Shown here: positions 8,537 through 17,347 of the stretch, in pieces
Numbering within the stretch: position 1 is the first letter of the stretch
How the letters are laid out: every line of letters begins with the position of its first letter
Source: Algivirga pacifica
GTDB lineage: Bacteria; Bacteroidota; Bacteroidia; Cytophagales; Flammeovirgaceae
DNA length: 64,000 nt
Assembly (NCBI RefSeq): GCF_039543525.1
Contig: NZ_BAABJX010000032.1
Span: 1 to 64,000 of the forward strand
Direction of reading: 5' to 3'
Notes under the pieces: generated by a model
What the model was told of the DNA's origin: nothing
Seen by the model: the letters and a program-made list of their open reading frames with translations, nothing else
Databases searched by the model: none
Translations under genes and position numbers: made by a program

Positions 8537-9433
8537 ATGCAGATCAGTCAAAAACCCATTTATATCAATCCCTTTACCGACTTTGGCTTTAAGCTCCTTT
8601 TTGGCACGGAAGCCAATAAAGACTTGCTTATCGATTTCCTCAATCAATTACTGAAAGAAGAGGCCGGAACAATTATCCATATATCCTACCTGAATAAGGA
8701 ACAAAAGGGAAAAAATAAGGAAGCTCGAACTTCCGTTTATGATATCTATTGTGAAAATCAGGAGGGCGAACGCTTTATTGTAGAAATTCAAAAAGCCAAG
8801 CAAGACTTCTTCATGGATCGTATGCTCTACTACATCACTTTTCCAATACAGGAACAGGCCAAAAAAGGCGAATGGAACTACGAACTAAAAGCCGTTTACT
8901 CCATTGCTATACTAGATTTCACACTTCCTACTTCCGACAAGAATGATCAACAGGTTGTTACCACAGGAAAGCTGTATGATATAAGCAGAAATAAAATCAT
9001 GTCCAATAAATTGACTTTTTATTATCTGGAAATGCCTAAATTTGGAAAGGAATGGCAAGAGTGCCACACCCATTTTGAGAAGTGGCTTTACCTTTTCAAA
9101 AACCTAAACCAATTGCACGAAATGCCTGTTGGCTTAGTAGACAGGAAACTCAAAAAGTTCTTGAAGGAAGCCAAAATCGCTAACCTTAACAACGAAGAAT
9201 ATACTATGTATGAGGAAAGTTTGAAACGGTATAATGATCTAAAAAACAGCTTGGATACTGCCAGGGAGGAAGGTCGTGAGGAAGGTCGTGAGGAAGGTCG
9301 TGAGGAAGGTCGTGAGGAAGGTAAAAAAGAAAGAAATATCGAAATTGCCCGAAACCTTAAAAAGGCAGGGATCGCTCTCGAGGTTATTATAAGCAGTACA
9401 GGACTTTCAAAGAAAGAAATTGAGACGCTTTAA
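8537..9433 (+). CDS. Rpn/PDDEXK_2-family nuclease (transposase-like)
   Basis: The 298-residue protein begins INPFTDFGFKLLFG, the typical opening of Rpn-family recombination-promoting nucleases (PDDEXK_2). The PD-(D/E)xK core is seen as TSVYDIYC with catalytic Asp and then FIVEIQ (E-x-Q in place of E-x-K, as in this family), about residues 70-105. The C-terminus has four to five E-E-G-R repeats followed by a small helical end (NLKKAGIALEVIISSTGLSKKEI), also usual in the family. The repeats come from a 12-bp tandem DNA repeat. No terminal inverted repeats or partner genes mark a transposon here. E. coli Rpn proteins cut DNA and promote RecA-independent recombination. Confidence 0.88.
   Translation: MQISQKPIYINPFTDFGFKLLFGTEANKDLLIDFLNQLLKEEAGTIIHISYLNKEQKGKNKEARTSVYDIYCENQEGERFIVEIQKAKQDFFMDRMLYYITFPIQEQAKKGEWNYELKAVYSIAILDFTLPTSDKNDQQVVTTGKLYDISRNKIMSNKLTFYYLEMPKFGKEWQECHTHFEKWLYLFKNLNQLHEMPVGLVDRKLKKFLKEAKIANLNNEEYTMYEESLKRYNDLKNSLDTAREEGREEGREEGREEGREEGKKERNIEIARNLKKAGIALEVIISSTGLSKKEIETL
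9264..9323 (+). repeat. In-frame 12-bp tandem repeat inside the Rpn gene
   Basis: The unit GAGGAAGGTCGT recurs about four and a half times almost without change, encoding repeated E-E-G-R. It keeps frame when copies are gained or lost, so the length probably varies between strains. Confidence 0.85.
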
Positions 9434-9458
9434 ACGATCGATCCTGTAAACCTCTGGT

Positions 9459-9507
9459 ATATAAAAAGGCTTACCTCTAAAGTCATAAGAGGTAAGCCTT
9501 TTTATAT
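9459..9507. terminator. Bidirectional terminator between Rpn gene and accA
   Basis: A perfect 20-bp stem (9459-9478 with 9488-9507) encloses a 9-nt loop; A/T tracts at the stem base give a U-run in both directions. It separates two convergent genes. The word TAAAAAGGCTTACCT in its left arm also occurs at 2895-2909. Confidence 0.9.
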
Positions 9508-9533
9508 TGAGTGGATATAGTCGTGAAGTGTGC

Positions 9534-10487
9534 TTATTCCACTACTACACCCATTTGACAGAACTTATCGATACGCTTTTCGATACGTTTATCAACAGAT
9601 AGCTTATTAAGCTTCTTCATTTCTTTCTGAATAGCAGCTTTCAAGTTGGCTGCCATACCTACCGGATCGTTATGTGCTCCTCCAAGAGGCTCTTCCACTA
9701 TTACGTCTACCAAGCCGAAGCCTTTCATATCTGTAGCAGTCAAGCGAAGTGCCTCCGCTGCTTGCTCTTTATATTCCCAGCTTCTCCAAAGGATTGTCGA
9801 ACAGTTCTCAGGAGAGATCACAGAGTACCAAGTATTTTCTAGCATCATTACGGAATCACCGATAGCAATACCCAATGCACCACCGGAAGCACCTTCACCG
9901 ATCACAATACAGATCACCGGAACTTTCAGCATAAACATCTCCTTCAGGTTTCTGGCAATCGCCTCTGCCTGTCCCCTCTCCTCTGCTTCCAACCCTGGGA
10001 ATGCTCCTGGCGTATCAATCAGTGTGATGATTGGCTTATTAAATTTCTCTGCCATTTTCATCAAACGCAATGCTTTACGATATCCCTCTGGGTTAGCCAT
10101 ACCAAAGTTACGCAACTGTCTTTGCTTGGTATTCCTTCCTTTCTGCTGTCCTAGGATTACATACGACTCTCCATCGATAGAACCAATTCCTCCCACCATG
10201 GCTTTGTCGTCTGCAATATTACGATCACCATGCAACTCAATAAAGTCATCCGTAATCGCATAGATATAATCCAACGCATAAGGGCGGTCAGGATGTCTCG
10301 AGAGCTGTACCCTTTGCCATCTTGTTAGATTCTTAAAGGTATTCTTTTTTAACTGACTAATTTTGTTTTCAAGATCAACGATGGCTGCTTTCACGTCCAC
10401 GTTGTTCTCCGAGGCCAATTGCTTCATATCAACAAGCTTTGCTTCCAATTCTGCAATTGGTTTTTCAAAATCCAACAGTGTATCCAT
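9534..10487 (-). CDS. accA: Acetyl-CoA carboxylase carboxyltransferase subunit alpha
   Basis: AccA forms, with AccD, the carboxyltransferase that moves CO2 from biotin to acetyl-CoA, the first step of fatty-acid synthesis. The 317 residues match the family length. The N-terminal coiled-coil helix (FEKPIAELEAKL) is followed by the crotonase-like core with GGIGSIDG, TLIDTPGAFPG, the oxyanion GEGASGGALGIAIGD and WRSWEYKEQAAEAL. It is transcribed alone; accB/C/D are not in this window. A TAnnTTTG box lies 66 bp upstream on the minus strand, and its 3' end is closed by the 20-bp hairpin shared with the convergent Rpn gene. Confidence 0.97.
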   Translation of the reverse strand: MDTLLDFEKPIAELEAKLVDMKQLASENNVDVKAAIVDLENKISQLKKNTFKNLTRWQRVQLSRHPDRPYALDYIYAITDDFIELHGDRNIADDKAMVGGIGSIDGESYVILGQQKGRNTKQRQLRNFGMANPEGYRKALRLMKMAEKFNKPIITLIDTPGAFPGLEAEERGQAEAIARNLKEMFMLKVPVICIVIGEGASGGALGIAIGDSVMMLENTWYSVISPENCSTILWRSWEYKEQAAEALRLTATDMKGFGLVDVIVEEPLGGAHNDPVGMAANLKAAIQKEMKKLNKLSVDKRIEKRIDKFCQMGVVVE

Positions 10488-10552
10488 AAATTGGTCATTT
10501 TATAACTTCTGAACAGGTGTAGCACCCCTGCTCTATTTTCTATTTTCTTCGA

Positions 10553-10560
10553 CAAACATA
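10553..10560 (-). promoter_or_regulatory. Candidate -7 promoter element for accA
   Basis: On the minus strand this reads TATGTTTG, a match to TAnnTTTG. The rest of the 306-bp divergent spacer 10488-10793 is AT-rich with no gene and no other site I can support. Confidence 0.45.
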
Positions 10561-10793
10561 ATAATTATTCCCACAAAACAGAGCATTTACAATCATTTTT
10601 ATACGTTGTGTTTATATTATTCCAAGATACCATATAATTAAATGAATGCTCTATTTTTTAATATAGCTATAGAATTAATCATTTTTCAAAAAATGACTAA
10701 AACTATGTTGGAAATTAATAAATGCTTAATAATTTCGCCGGACTTTTTCACGACCTTGCATAAAGAAGTATACATATAATACAAGATCAAATC

Positions 10794-11945
10794 ATGGCCA
10801 GAAAGAAACGATTAGAAGACAAGATTACCACTAATAGGCTGGAACGCACCAGCTACCCCCTCTTTGACCTTGGGGAGGGTTCTCAGAAATTTATTGCATT
10901 TATTATTGTTTTGGCCATACTTTGTGCCGCAGCAACTCCTTATCCGCACGTTGCCATGTGGCTCGGCTTTGCACTAGCAGGCTACTCTGCTATTGCTAAT
11001 GATAGTATTCAGACCATAGGAACATTTATTGTATCCAACAATAATAAAAAGTGGTGGGTATTGTGGTTATATATTGGAGGGATTTTCTTACTAGCAGTAG
11101 GACAAAGCTGGTACTTAAACGACGGAGATGTCAGCTCAGGTAGACTAACCTCTAAAGGATTTGATGTTGCACCAACATCCTTCTCTTTCCTTCAATTGGC
11201 AGCCCCTTTGATTCTGTTAGTTCTAACACGAATGAAAATGCCTGTCTCTACCACTTTCCTTATCCTCAATGCTTTTGCTGATAAACCCTCTACCATGTGG
11301 GGCGTTATCCAAAAGAGTATTATGGGGTACTTACTAGCATTCACCTTAGCTTTGGTCGTTTGGTACGTTATCGATAAAACAGTCGCCAACTTAGTGAGAG
11401 GTAAAAAGCCTGCAAAATGGTGGATGCCTGTACAATGGGTAACCAGTGGTTTATTGTGGTTTACCTGGATTCAACAGGATGCGGCCAATATTGCCGTCTT
11501 TCTTCCGCGACAGCTAGACACTACTGAGTTTATGCTTTTCGCAGGATATATCTTCCTTGGCTTGGGACTACTATTCTACCTTAAAGGAGACCGTATTCAA
11601 GATATTGTCAATGAAAAATCTGGTGTAGCGGATATTCGTGCAGCTACCGTGGTCGATTTCGTTTATGCGATTATTCTGTTCTACTTCAAGATTCACAGTA
11701 AAATACCAATGAGTACAACCTGGGTATTTATCGGTTTACTAGCGGGTAGAGAGATCGCTATCAGTTTCACAAAGAAACGTGCGACTAAACGAAAAATGTC
11801 ATTGATGAAGAGTTTACGTATGATGCGAGGTGACTTAGTGAAAGCCTTTATTGGATTGGCAATTTCTGTTGTTTTGGCGATTATGATTAATGATCAGATG
11901 CGTGAAGAACTGCTAGGTGGGATTCTTGGAATGATAGGATTCTAG
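10794..11945 (+). CDS. PiT-family inorganic phosphate transporter (Pho4-like)
   Basis: The 383-residue multi-spanning protein has the two internally repeated signatures of PiT/Pho4 carriers. The first half has AIANDSIQTIGTF and later PVSTTFLILNAFA. The second half has QQDAANIAVFLPR and IPMSTTWVFIGLLAGREI. In known members these segments line the ion and phosphate path, and transport is driven by H+ or Na+. About nine to ten hydrophobic segments are visible. It is diverged from classical PitA, so the substrate (phosphate, or another oxyanion such as sulfate) is less sure than the family. It is followed by CAGTGAG heptamers and then a normal terminator. Confidence 0.82.
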   Translation: MARKKRLEDKITTNRLERTSYPLFDLGEGSQKFIAFIIVLAILCAAATPYPHVAMWLGFALAGYSAIANDSIQTIGTFIVSNNNKKWWVLWLYIGGIFLLAVGQSWYLNDGDVSSGRLTSKGFDVAPTSFSFLQLAAPLILLVLTRMKMPVSTTFLILNAFADKPSTMWGVIQKSIMGYLLAFTLALVVWYVIDKTVANLVRGKKPAKWWMPVQWVTSGLLWFTWIQQDAANIAVFLPRQLDTTEFMLFAGYIFLGLGLLFYLKGDRIQDIVNEKSGVADIRAATVVDFVYAIILFYFKIHSKIPMSTTWVFIGLLAGREIAISFTKKRATKRKMSLMKSLRMMRGDLVKAFIGLAISVVLAIMINDQMREELLGGILGMIGF

Positions 11946-11947
11946 GT

Positions 11948-11982
11948 CAGTGAGCAGTGAGCAGTGAGCAGTGAGCAGTGAG
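11948..11982. repeat. Heptamer array CAGTGAG x5
   Basis: Five perfect copies of CAGTGAG begin two bases after the stop codon of the phosphate transporter gene. The same heptamer follows stop codons at 18314 and 26331. Confidence 0.9.
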
Positions 11983-12026
11983 TAAGCTTATTTGGTCACT
12001 AATGAATAAACTCTAGATCAAAAATA

Positions 12027-12080
12027 AAAGCCTCGAAGAAGGCTGCTTAATTATTGGCAGCAGTTCTTCGAGGTTTTTTG
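12027..12080. terminator. Terminator between PiT gene and a convergent gene
   Basis: CCTCGAAGAA (12031-12040) pairs with TTCTTCGAGG (12064-12073); inside, GCTGC pairs with GCAGC. An A-run precedes and a T-run follows, so it can work on both strands. Confidence 0.9.
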
Positions 12081-12131
12081 CTTCTGAAAAGATATCGCTC
12101 TATTCATACACAAACGAGCCTAACCTTTTTA

Positions 12132-13697
12132 TTAAAAAGCAGGAAAGTAATATATTCTTGGAGCAGTAAAAGGAGCACTATTCGTCAAGTAAACGGGTAA
12201 GACAAATTCCCTTTCAATATAGTCTCCCTTATACTTGACCTTTTTCAGGTTACTTGTTTTTAATAACTTTTGAATTACGGCACCCATTACATAATTATCA
12301 ACCACCTTATGGAAAGGCTTCAATACCCCGATATTATAGGAACCATCCTTATGGACATTTATCTTCAATAAGAGGTAACCTCTTTTCTGCTCAAAGAGTA
12401 CTTCGTATGGCATTAAGAAGTTTTGGCCTAATGTCATCGACTTGATTCCTTTCAATGGCTTCTTGGCATTTCGGAGATATAAATATACTTTTTCTTTTTC
12501 CTCATTTTCGTAATAAGCTTCCTCCAAAAAATTTCCATTAAACTCCCTCACCACAAACGCCTGTCTATGTGAATCCCAAACCGAGTCCACATCAACCTCT
12601 TCTTCCTGCGCATTCAAAACACTCATATAGAAATCTTTTTTGATCTTACTATTAAAGTTGCTCCAATTATCTTCATACACTCTAAGACGGTGGATATGAA
12701 GCTTCTCATTTTCATCGTAATCTTTAACATCCATGTAGTTGGTATTCTGATCATACAAGAAATCTGTCATACCATACATATCGTTTATATCGTTCGACAT
12801 TTTGATACTTCGTTGTAGCTTACCTAAGCTATCGTAATACATAACCGACTGCAAATCATAAGGATAAATAGCCGTCTGAATACGGGTTTGTACTTTATGT
12901 CCATCAAGGTCGAAGAACTCCTTCTTGTAGTATTTTTTTTCGAACTGAGAGTATAAGGAATAATATACTGAGGTAGAGGTTTGACCGATGGTCTCTCTCA
13001 TATTGCTGTCATGATAAACTTTTAGCTGCGACTTGTATCGGTTATAAGCTTCCAAGTACCAGATCACTCCAATTGCCTCCATCTCTTTTAGCTGCTCCTC
13101 GGTCAATACACTTTCCCATGCTGGCTCAATTTGCTTAAAAAATGCTAACCGCTCGGACTTCTTCCTGGGTACCTGTTTTATAACCCCATTGGTATCCTTG
13201 TACAAATAAACAGTCTTTGACTTACTCATTAGCGGATAGGTATAAGCTAAAAATAATTTATCACCCAACTTTGTTAGCTCCCTAACGTAAACAGGCGTTG
13301 CCTGAGGAGTTCCTCCAAAATCTCCGTACAAAAAGTTGGAGACCGTCCAATACCTTTGATTATTCATTACAAAAAACTTGATCTCCTTTATTGGTATTTT
13401 CTTTCCCTTTGATGGAAGTTTCTGTGTGAAATGAATATACTCTGGTGTTTTTCCTAAAGCGATAAATCCTTTGGCCTTTTGTCCATTGGCAAAATGGACC
13501 TCTCCTCCCTTGAAAGGAGTCAATCCTCCATAAGGTACCGTTATCTGAACTTCGGGATTAAAGCTGATGGGATCAAATAAGTTATCAATAGGTGTTCCAT
13601 CAATAGCATAATGGTATCCTATATTTTGTGCTACTGATACCTGAGAAAAAAAATAAAATAGAAAAAATAAACAGGAATGAATTCTATGCTTGTTCAT
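12132..13697 (-). CDS. Secreted protein of unknown function with TonB-C-like end
   Basis: The 521-residue product has a signal peptide (FFLFYFFSQVSVAQ) and no transmembrane segments after it. I do not recognise the central region. It is rich in Tyr, Lys and Asp, with phrases such as YYDSLGKLQRS that recall the 'toxin_MORN/antitoxin YwqK-like' repeats of Bacteroidota surface proteins. The last 80 residues (LLLKINVHKDGSYNIGVLKPFHKVVDNYVMGAVIQKL, then a beta strand ending in LPVYL) resemble the C-terminal domain of TonB-like proteins. A periplasmic location is likely. It is a single gene between two terminators. Confidence 0.7.
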   Translation of the reverse strand: MNKHRIHSCLFFLFYFFSQVSVAQNIGYHYAIDGTPIDNLFDPISFNPEVQITVPYGGLTPFKGGEVHFANGQKAKGFIALGKTPEYIHFTQKLPSKGKKIPIKEIKFFVMNNQRYWTVSNFLYGDFGGTPQATPVYVRELTKLGDKLFLAYTYPLMSKSKTVYLYKDTNGVIKQVPRKKSERLAFFKQIEPAWESVLTEEQLKEMEAIGVIWYLEAYNRYKSQLKVYHDSNMRETIGQTSTSVYYSLYSQFEKKYYKKEFFDLDGHKVQTRIQTAIYPYDLQSVMYYDSLGKLQRSIKMSNDINDMYGMTDFLYDQNTNYMDVKDYDENEKLHIHRLRVYEDNWSNFNSKIKKDFYMSVLNAQEEEVDVDSVWDSHRQAFVVREFNGNFLEEAYYENEEKEKVYLYLRNAKKPLKGIKSMTLGQNFLMPYEVLFEQKRGYLLLKINVHKDGSYNIGVLKPFHKVVDNYVMGAVIQKLLKTSNLKKVKYKGDYIEREFVLPVYLTNSAPFTAPRIYYFPAF

Positions 13698-13812
13698 TAG
13701 TCAATAAGGTTATTACGTTTTAAAAGTCTCCTTCAATACAATTGAACGATTCAGTGAATTTATAATAAAAAACAAACAATCCCCTTACTTCCCATGAAAG
13801 TACTGTAAAACA

Positions 13813-13844
13813 AAAGCCCTTCGATCCACATGTCGAAGAGCTTC
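13813..13844 (-). terminator. Terminator of the Na/Pi cotransporter gene
   Basis: On the minus strand AAGC-CTTCGA-type arms (one mismatch) enclose an 8-nt loop and are followed by a T-rich run. It lies about 30 bp after the stop codon of the cotransporter gene. Confidence 0.6.
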
Positions 13845-13875
13845 CATATATCAATAAATACTTCTGTTCACTACT

Positions 13876-15579
13876 TTAGTCTACCAAACCAGCTACTGCC
13901 TTAGAAACCCCCAAGATATGGTCTCCAATACGCTCTATAGAAGAAATCAAATCGTTATAGGCTAACAGTGCTCCTCCATCAGAGACCTTACTGATTCTCT
14001 TCATATTTTTCTTACGAAGTGAGCGACGGCAATTGTTGATTTTTTTCTCCAAATCAAGGGCATCATCCATTCTTACCCTGCCATATCCCTTGTTCATATT
14101 GACAATCATCAGGTCCAAAGCTTCCTGCACGATATCAAAGTACTCTGCAATTTCTTTTTGCTGGTCTTCCAATAGCCAAACATGTCCTCCATAACGTTTT
14201 TCTACCACGTAGGACATCGACTTAAAGACATCCGTGATACGCTCCAAATCATGAAGAATACGAATCAAAGAGCGAATCTCAATAGCAGCAACTTCTGAAA
14301 GAGAGCTCTTATCAGCTACTTTTATCAAATAATCAAAGAGCTCTACTTCTCTTTTATCAAACTTCAGTTCAACCTTACGAACAAACTGCATGGCTCTATC
14401 ACGCTCCTGCTTATGTTCTTCACTCAACAAAAGCATATCCCTACAAGCTTCTGTTGCCGCCTTAATATCCTTAGCCATGAGATCATACTCTTTCTTGACA
14501 TCCGTAATGGCAGCATCTAACGTATAGATTTGAGAGGTATTGACGTATACCAATTCCTCGGAAGTGTCTTCTAAATCTTGTACTCTTTGAGGAACAAGCT
14601 GACTCGCAAAAGCCTCAAGTAACGTATTAAAGTTTAACATAACGAACACATTCACAATGTTAAACAGGGAATGAAAAAGAGAAAGCCCTACCGTAATCGC
14701 TAAAGGATTATTCACCTCTGGCATACCGTAGTCTGTGTAATTCAGCATGATATAATCAATCCCATCCAACATCCAAGGTAAAACGGCTACCGCCCAGATA
14801 CTTCCCAAGAAGTTAATAATGAAATGTGCTCTAGCTACTCTCTTGGCATTCGTATTGGATACCAAGGCTGCTAAGTTCGCTGTAATAGTCGTTCCTATAT
14901 TCTCTCCAATCACCATAGCTGCCGCTACATCAAAAGGAATCATTCCTTCGCTACAAAGAACTAGGGTAAAGGCCATCGCTGCACTGGAGGATTGCATCAC
15001 GATCGTGATCAAAAAACCTACTAGTACAAATAGCATAATCGACCAAATACCATAATGGGTGAGGTCTTGAAGAAAACTTACTTGAGCCAAACTAAGTGCA
15101 GGCACAGAATCTTGCATGGCGGCTATCCCTAAAAAGAAAAGAGAAAAACCCGCTAAAACCTCTCCCCAGCTCTTGAACTGACTCTTCTGAGAGAGATACA
15201 TAGGCACGGCAATCACCAGCAAGCCCATCGCAAGCTTAGAGATATTCACCTGAAACCCTAAAATAGAAATCATCCAGGCGGTTACGGTTGTTCCTATGTT
15301 TGCACCTAGTACAATACTAATTCCTTGCTGTAAGCTCAGCAAAGAAGCATTGGTAAATCCTACCGCCATCACAGTGGTTACTGAGGACGATTGGATAAAA
15401 GCAGTCACTAAAAAACCGATAAACACTCCAATGATTGGAGTAGAGGCCATGGTGCTCACCACCTCCCGTATCTTGTCTTCAGTTACGTTTTTCAACCCTT
15501 CATTCATGGTTCTCATCCCATAAATGACTAAGCCTAAAGCTCCTAGGAAATTTAAAAAGTTGAGAAAACTGTAGTCCAT
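13876..15579 (-). CDS. Na+/phosphate cotransporter with C-terminal PhoU-like domain
   Basis: The 567-residue inner-membrane protein carries the duplicated Na/Pi-cotransporter motif: IQSSSVTTVMAVGF then GANIGTTVTAW, and later MQSSSAAMAFTLV then GENIGTTITANLA. These QSSS and G-x-N-I-G-T-T elements mark the NptA/SLC34 family. Residues about 345-560 are a helical PhoU-like bundle (EEHKQERDRAMQFVRKVELK and ERIGDHILGVSKA). It probably imports phosphate with Na+, as expected in a marine bacterium. It is the second phosphate carrier within 5 kb, but the two are in different transcription units and unrelated families. Confidence 0.92.
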   Translation of the reverse strand: MDYSFLNFLNFLGALGLVIYGMRTMNEGLKNVTEDKIREVVSTMASTPIIGVFIGFLVTAFIQSSSVTTVMAVGFTNASLLSLQQGISIVLGANIGTTVTAWMISILGFQVNISKLAMGLLVIAVPMYLSQKSQFKSWGEVLAGFSLFFLGIAAMQDSVPALSLAQVSFLQDLTHYGIWSIMLFVLVGFLITIVMQSSSAAMAFTLVLCSEGMIPFDVAAAMVIGENIGTTITANLAALVSNTNAKRVARAHFIINFLGSIWAVAVLPWMLDGIDYIMLNYTDYGMPEVNNPLAITVGLSLFHSLFNIVNVFVMLNFNTLLEAFASQLVPQRVQDLEDTSEELVYVNTSQIYTLDAAITDVKKEYDLMAKDIKAATEACRDMLLLSEEHKQERDRAMQFVRKVELKFDKREVELFDYLIKVADKSSLSEVAAIEIRSLIRILHDLERITDVFKSMSYVVEKRYGGHVWLLEDQQKEIAEYFDIVQEALDLMIVNMNKGYGRVRMDDALDLEKKINNCRRSLRKKNMKRISKVSDGGALLAYNDLISSIERIGDHILGVSKAVAGLVD

Positions 15580-15785
15580 AATGTTTGTTTGTACACATCA
15601 ACGTTGCTCTTGGTAACAACGTCTTGTTTATATATCAGCAAAATCCAATGAAATATTGGAATTTCAATAAAATCCCGTGACGCAAATTAACTTAATTTAT
15701 CACTGCTATGAACGATCTCTAACGTTTATTAACGATAAGTTAACAAACGTAAATCATACACTTTAATCTAAACTTACTTTTTAAA

Positions 15786-15929
15786 ATGAATAAACATTCA
15801 TTGTTGCAGGAAGATTTCATTTCCCACGGTTTTTATGATTTCACTGATGACTACAGCCAAAGGAGAAAGAAGAAATTGAACACTCCACCTCTTAACTTTT
15901 ACTTTTTACCTCTTACCTTGCTTCAATAA
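15786..15929 (+). CDS. Possible 47-residue small ORF in a 343-bp gap
   Basis: In the gap 15580-15922 a start ATG opens a frame MNKHSLLQEDFISHGFYDFT, continuing with a basic RRKKK cluster. Its last 14 codons read through a run of TTTTACCTC-type repeat words (15888-15918), and it overlaps the 3' end of the next minus-strand gene by a few bases. The first 30 residues look protein-like, the rest is repeat. It may be a real small protein, or the truncated start of a lost gene whose tail was replaced by repeats. The rest of the gap holds the upstream region of the Na/Pi gene. Confidence 0.25.
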   Translation: MNKHSLLQEDFISHGFYDFTDDYSQRRKKKLNTPPLNFYFLPLTLLQ

Positions 15930-16294
15930 TTCCCAATGCTAAGCATGACCAACGTACACCCTTCCACGACTTCAATTCCTTTTTCTTCAGCTAAGCGCAT
16001 CAATTCTATATTTTCTGTTCCTGGATTAAAAACGATGCGTTTTGGCGCTTGCTTAAGGATATAATCATACCATTCGGGCTGATTTTGAGGGCCTACATAT
16101 AACGTGACCGTATGTACACTTTCATGAATCACTTCTTTATCCTGCGATATTTGCTTGCCGAAAACTTCCCCTTTCTTAATTCCTACGGGTACAATAGTAT
16201 GTCCACGCTCTGTCAACATTTGAGCGGCACGGAAAGCATAACGACCTGTATTGGTCGTTGCACCAAGGATCAAAGTCTTTTTATCGTTTGCCAT
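15923..16294 (-). CDS. CoA-binding (YccU-type) Rossmann protein
   Basis: The 123-residue cytosolic protein is a single CoA_binding_2 Rossmann domain. It shows TLILGATTNTGRYAFRAAQMLTERGH, VPVGIKKGEVFGK, the central VHTVTLYVGPQNQPEWYDYI and the closing PGTENIELMRLAEEKGIEVVEGCTLVML. The fold is shared with the CoA-ligase alpha subunit of succinyl-CoA synthetase, but stand-alone members have no settled function. Length and motif order are normal. It is a single gene; its stop codon abuts a TTTTACC-type repeat run. Confidence 0.9.
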   Translation of the reverse strand: MANDKKTLILGATTNTGRYAFRAAQMLTERGHTIVPVGIKKGEVFGKQISQDKEVIHESVHTVTLYVGPQNQPEWYDYILKQAPKRIVFNPGTENIELMRLAEEKGIEVVEGCTLVMLSIGNY

Positions 16295-16443
16295 TGATTA
16301 TAATATAATAGGATTAAACTAAAATACAATTTTCAAAGATTTGATGATATCATTCCATTAATAGAAACAAGAATTGCCTATTATTGTTAATGAATAAGCT
16401 TTTGATAGGACAATATTAAGAATTGACTCAGTAATACAAAGGA

Positions 16444-17241
16444 ATGAAGATGGAGATCAAGGAAATCATCACCCACAAGAAAGAGGGGTGGCAAGTATGG
16501 AGACTGCTTTATGAGAAAGATTTTGTTATTGTGGAGTGGAGAAATGAAGAAGCTCGTAAGGTTGATTTTATGAAAATTGACTTGAAGGAAGGGAAAATCG
16601 ATTGGGAAGGTATCTCCTTAGAAGAAGATTGGTGGGTGGGCGCTTCAGCCATTGCAGATGATCACTTGTATCTATATAATTTTGATGAAGAAGAACAGGT
16701 ACCAAAAGTCAGGAATATCATTGCTATTGATCACCATAATGGAAAGGTGAAGTGGATCAAGGAAGGCTGTCAATATCTCGATGCGCAAAATGATGAGATA
16801 CAAGCAATACACCCTGCCTCTGGCTCCTACCTATTACTTGCGGCAACAGATGGACGTACCTTAAAAGAAGCGCAAGAGCTTCCTGAGTTGCAATCCACCA
16901 CGACAAACGTGGAAGAAAATATACATCGATATACGGAGACAAACCCTCATTTTGATACTTTTAAAAGGTTTTTAAGTAAATCACTGCACATACACCCTCA
17001 TAAGCAAATCCTCTATTTGGAGCACAAGGAAGGATTTACACTAAGCTTTTATATGGAGGAAGATAGCAGTGCAAAGATCTACTCCCATTGGCTTTGCACC
17101 TTTAGTAAGGGAGGAGATTTACTTCAGAAAATCTGTTTGCAAGCACAAACAGAAGAAGTATCCTTGGATGCTTTTTGGAGTCAGGAAAACTACCTTTTTT
17201 ACCTTGTTGAGAAGGATACCCTAGTCGTAAATAGGATTTAA
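16444..17241 (+). CDS. DUF4905-family protein
   Basis: The 265-residue protein has no signal peptide and looks like a partial beta-propeller. It shows the DUF4905 pattern: WQVWRLLYEKDFVIVEWRNEE near the N-terminus, EEDWWVGASAIADDHLYLYNF, then IIAIDHHNGKVKWIKEG, which resembles a PQQ-type propeller blade. The family is restricted mainly to Cytophagales and relatives and has no known function. It is followed 56 bp later by an out-of-frame extension of the LysM gene, so a two-gene unit is possible. Confident as a gene; function unknown. Confidence 0.82.
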   Translation: MKMEIKEIITHKKEGWQVWRLLYEKDFVIVEWRNEEARKVDFMKIDLKEGKIDWEGISLEEDWWVGASAIADDHLYLYNFDEEEQVPKVRNIIAIDHHNGKVKWIKEGCQYLDAQNDEIQAIHPASGSYLLLAATDGRTLKEAQELPELQSTTTNVEENIHRYTETNPHFDTFKRFLSKSLHIHPHKQILYLEHKEGFTLSFYMEEDSSAKIYSHWLCTFSKGGDLLQKICLQAQTEEVSLDAFWSQENYLFYLVEKDTLVVNRI

Positions 17242-17347
17242 ACCATCTTAGAATAGGTAACCTTTAACATTTTTAATTTATATTGCCTTAGCGTAAGTGT
17301 TCCAAACCTACGCTAAGAATCGAACTTCAAATGATATAACACCCACT

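Noticed and set aside
8537..9433. Active transposon around the Rpn/PDDEXK_2 gene
   Set aside because: No terminal inverted repeats or target duplication are seen; this protein family is usually not flanked by transposon ends.
9646..10263. 205-residue open frame opposite accA
   Set aside because: It is the antisense of a well-supported accA; its composition follows from accA codons.
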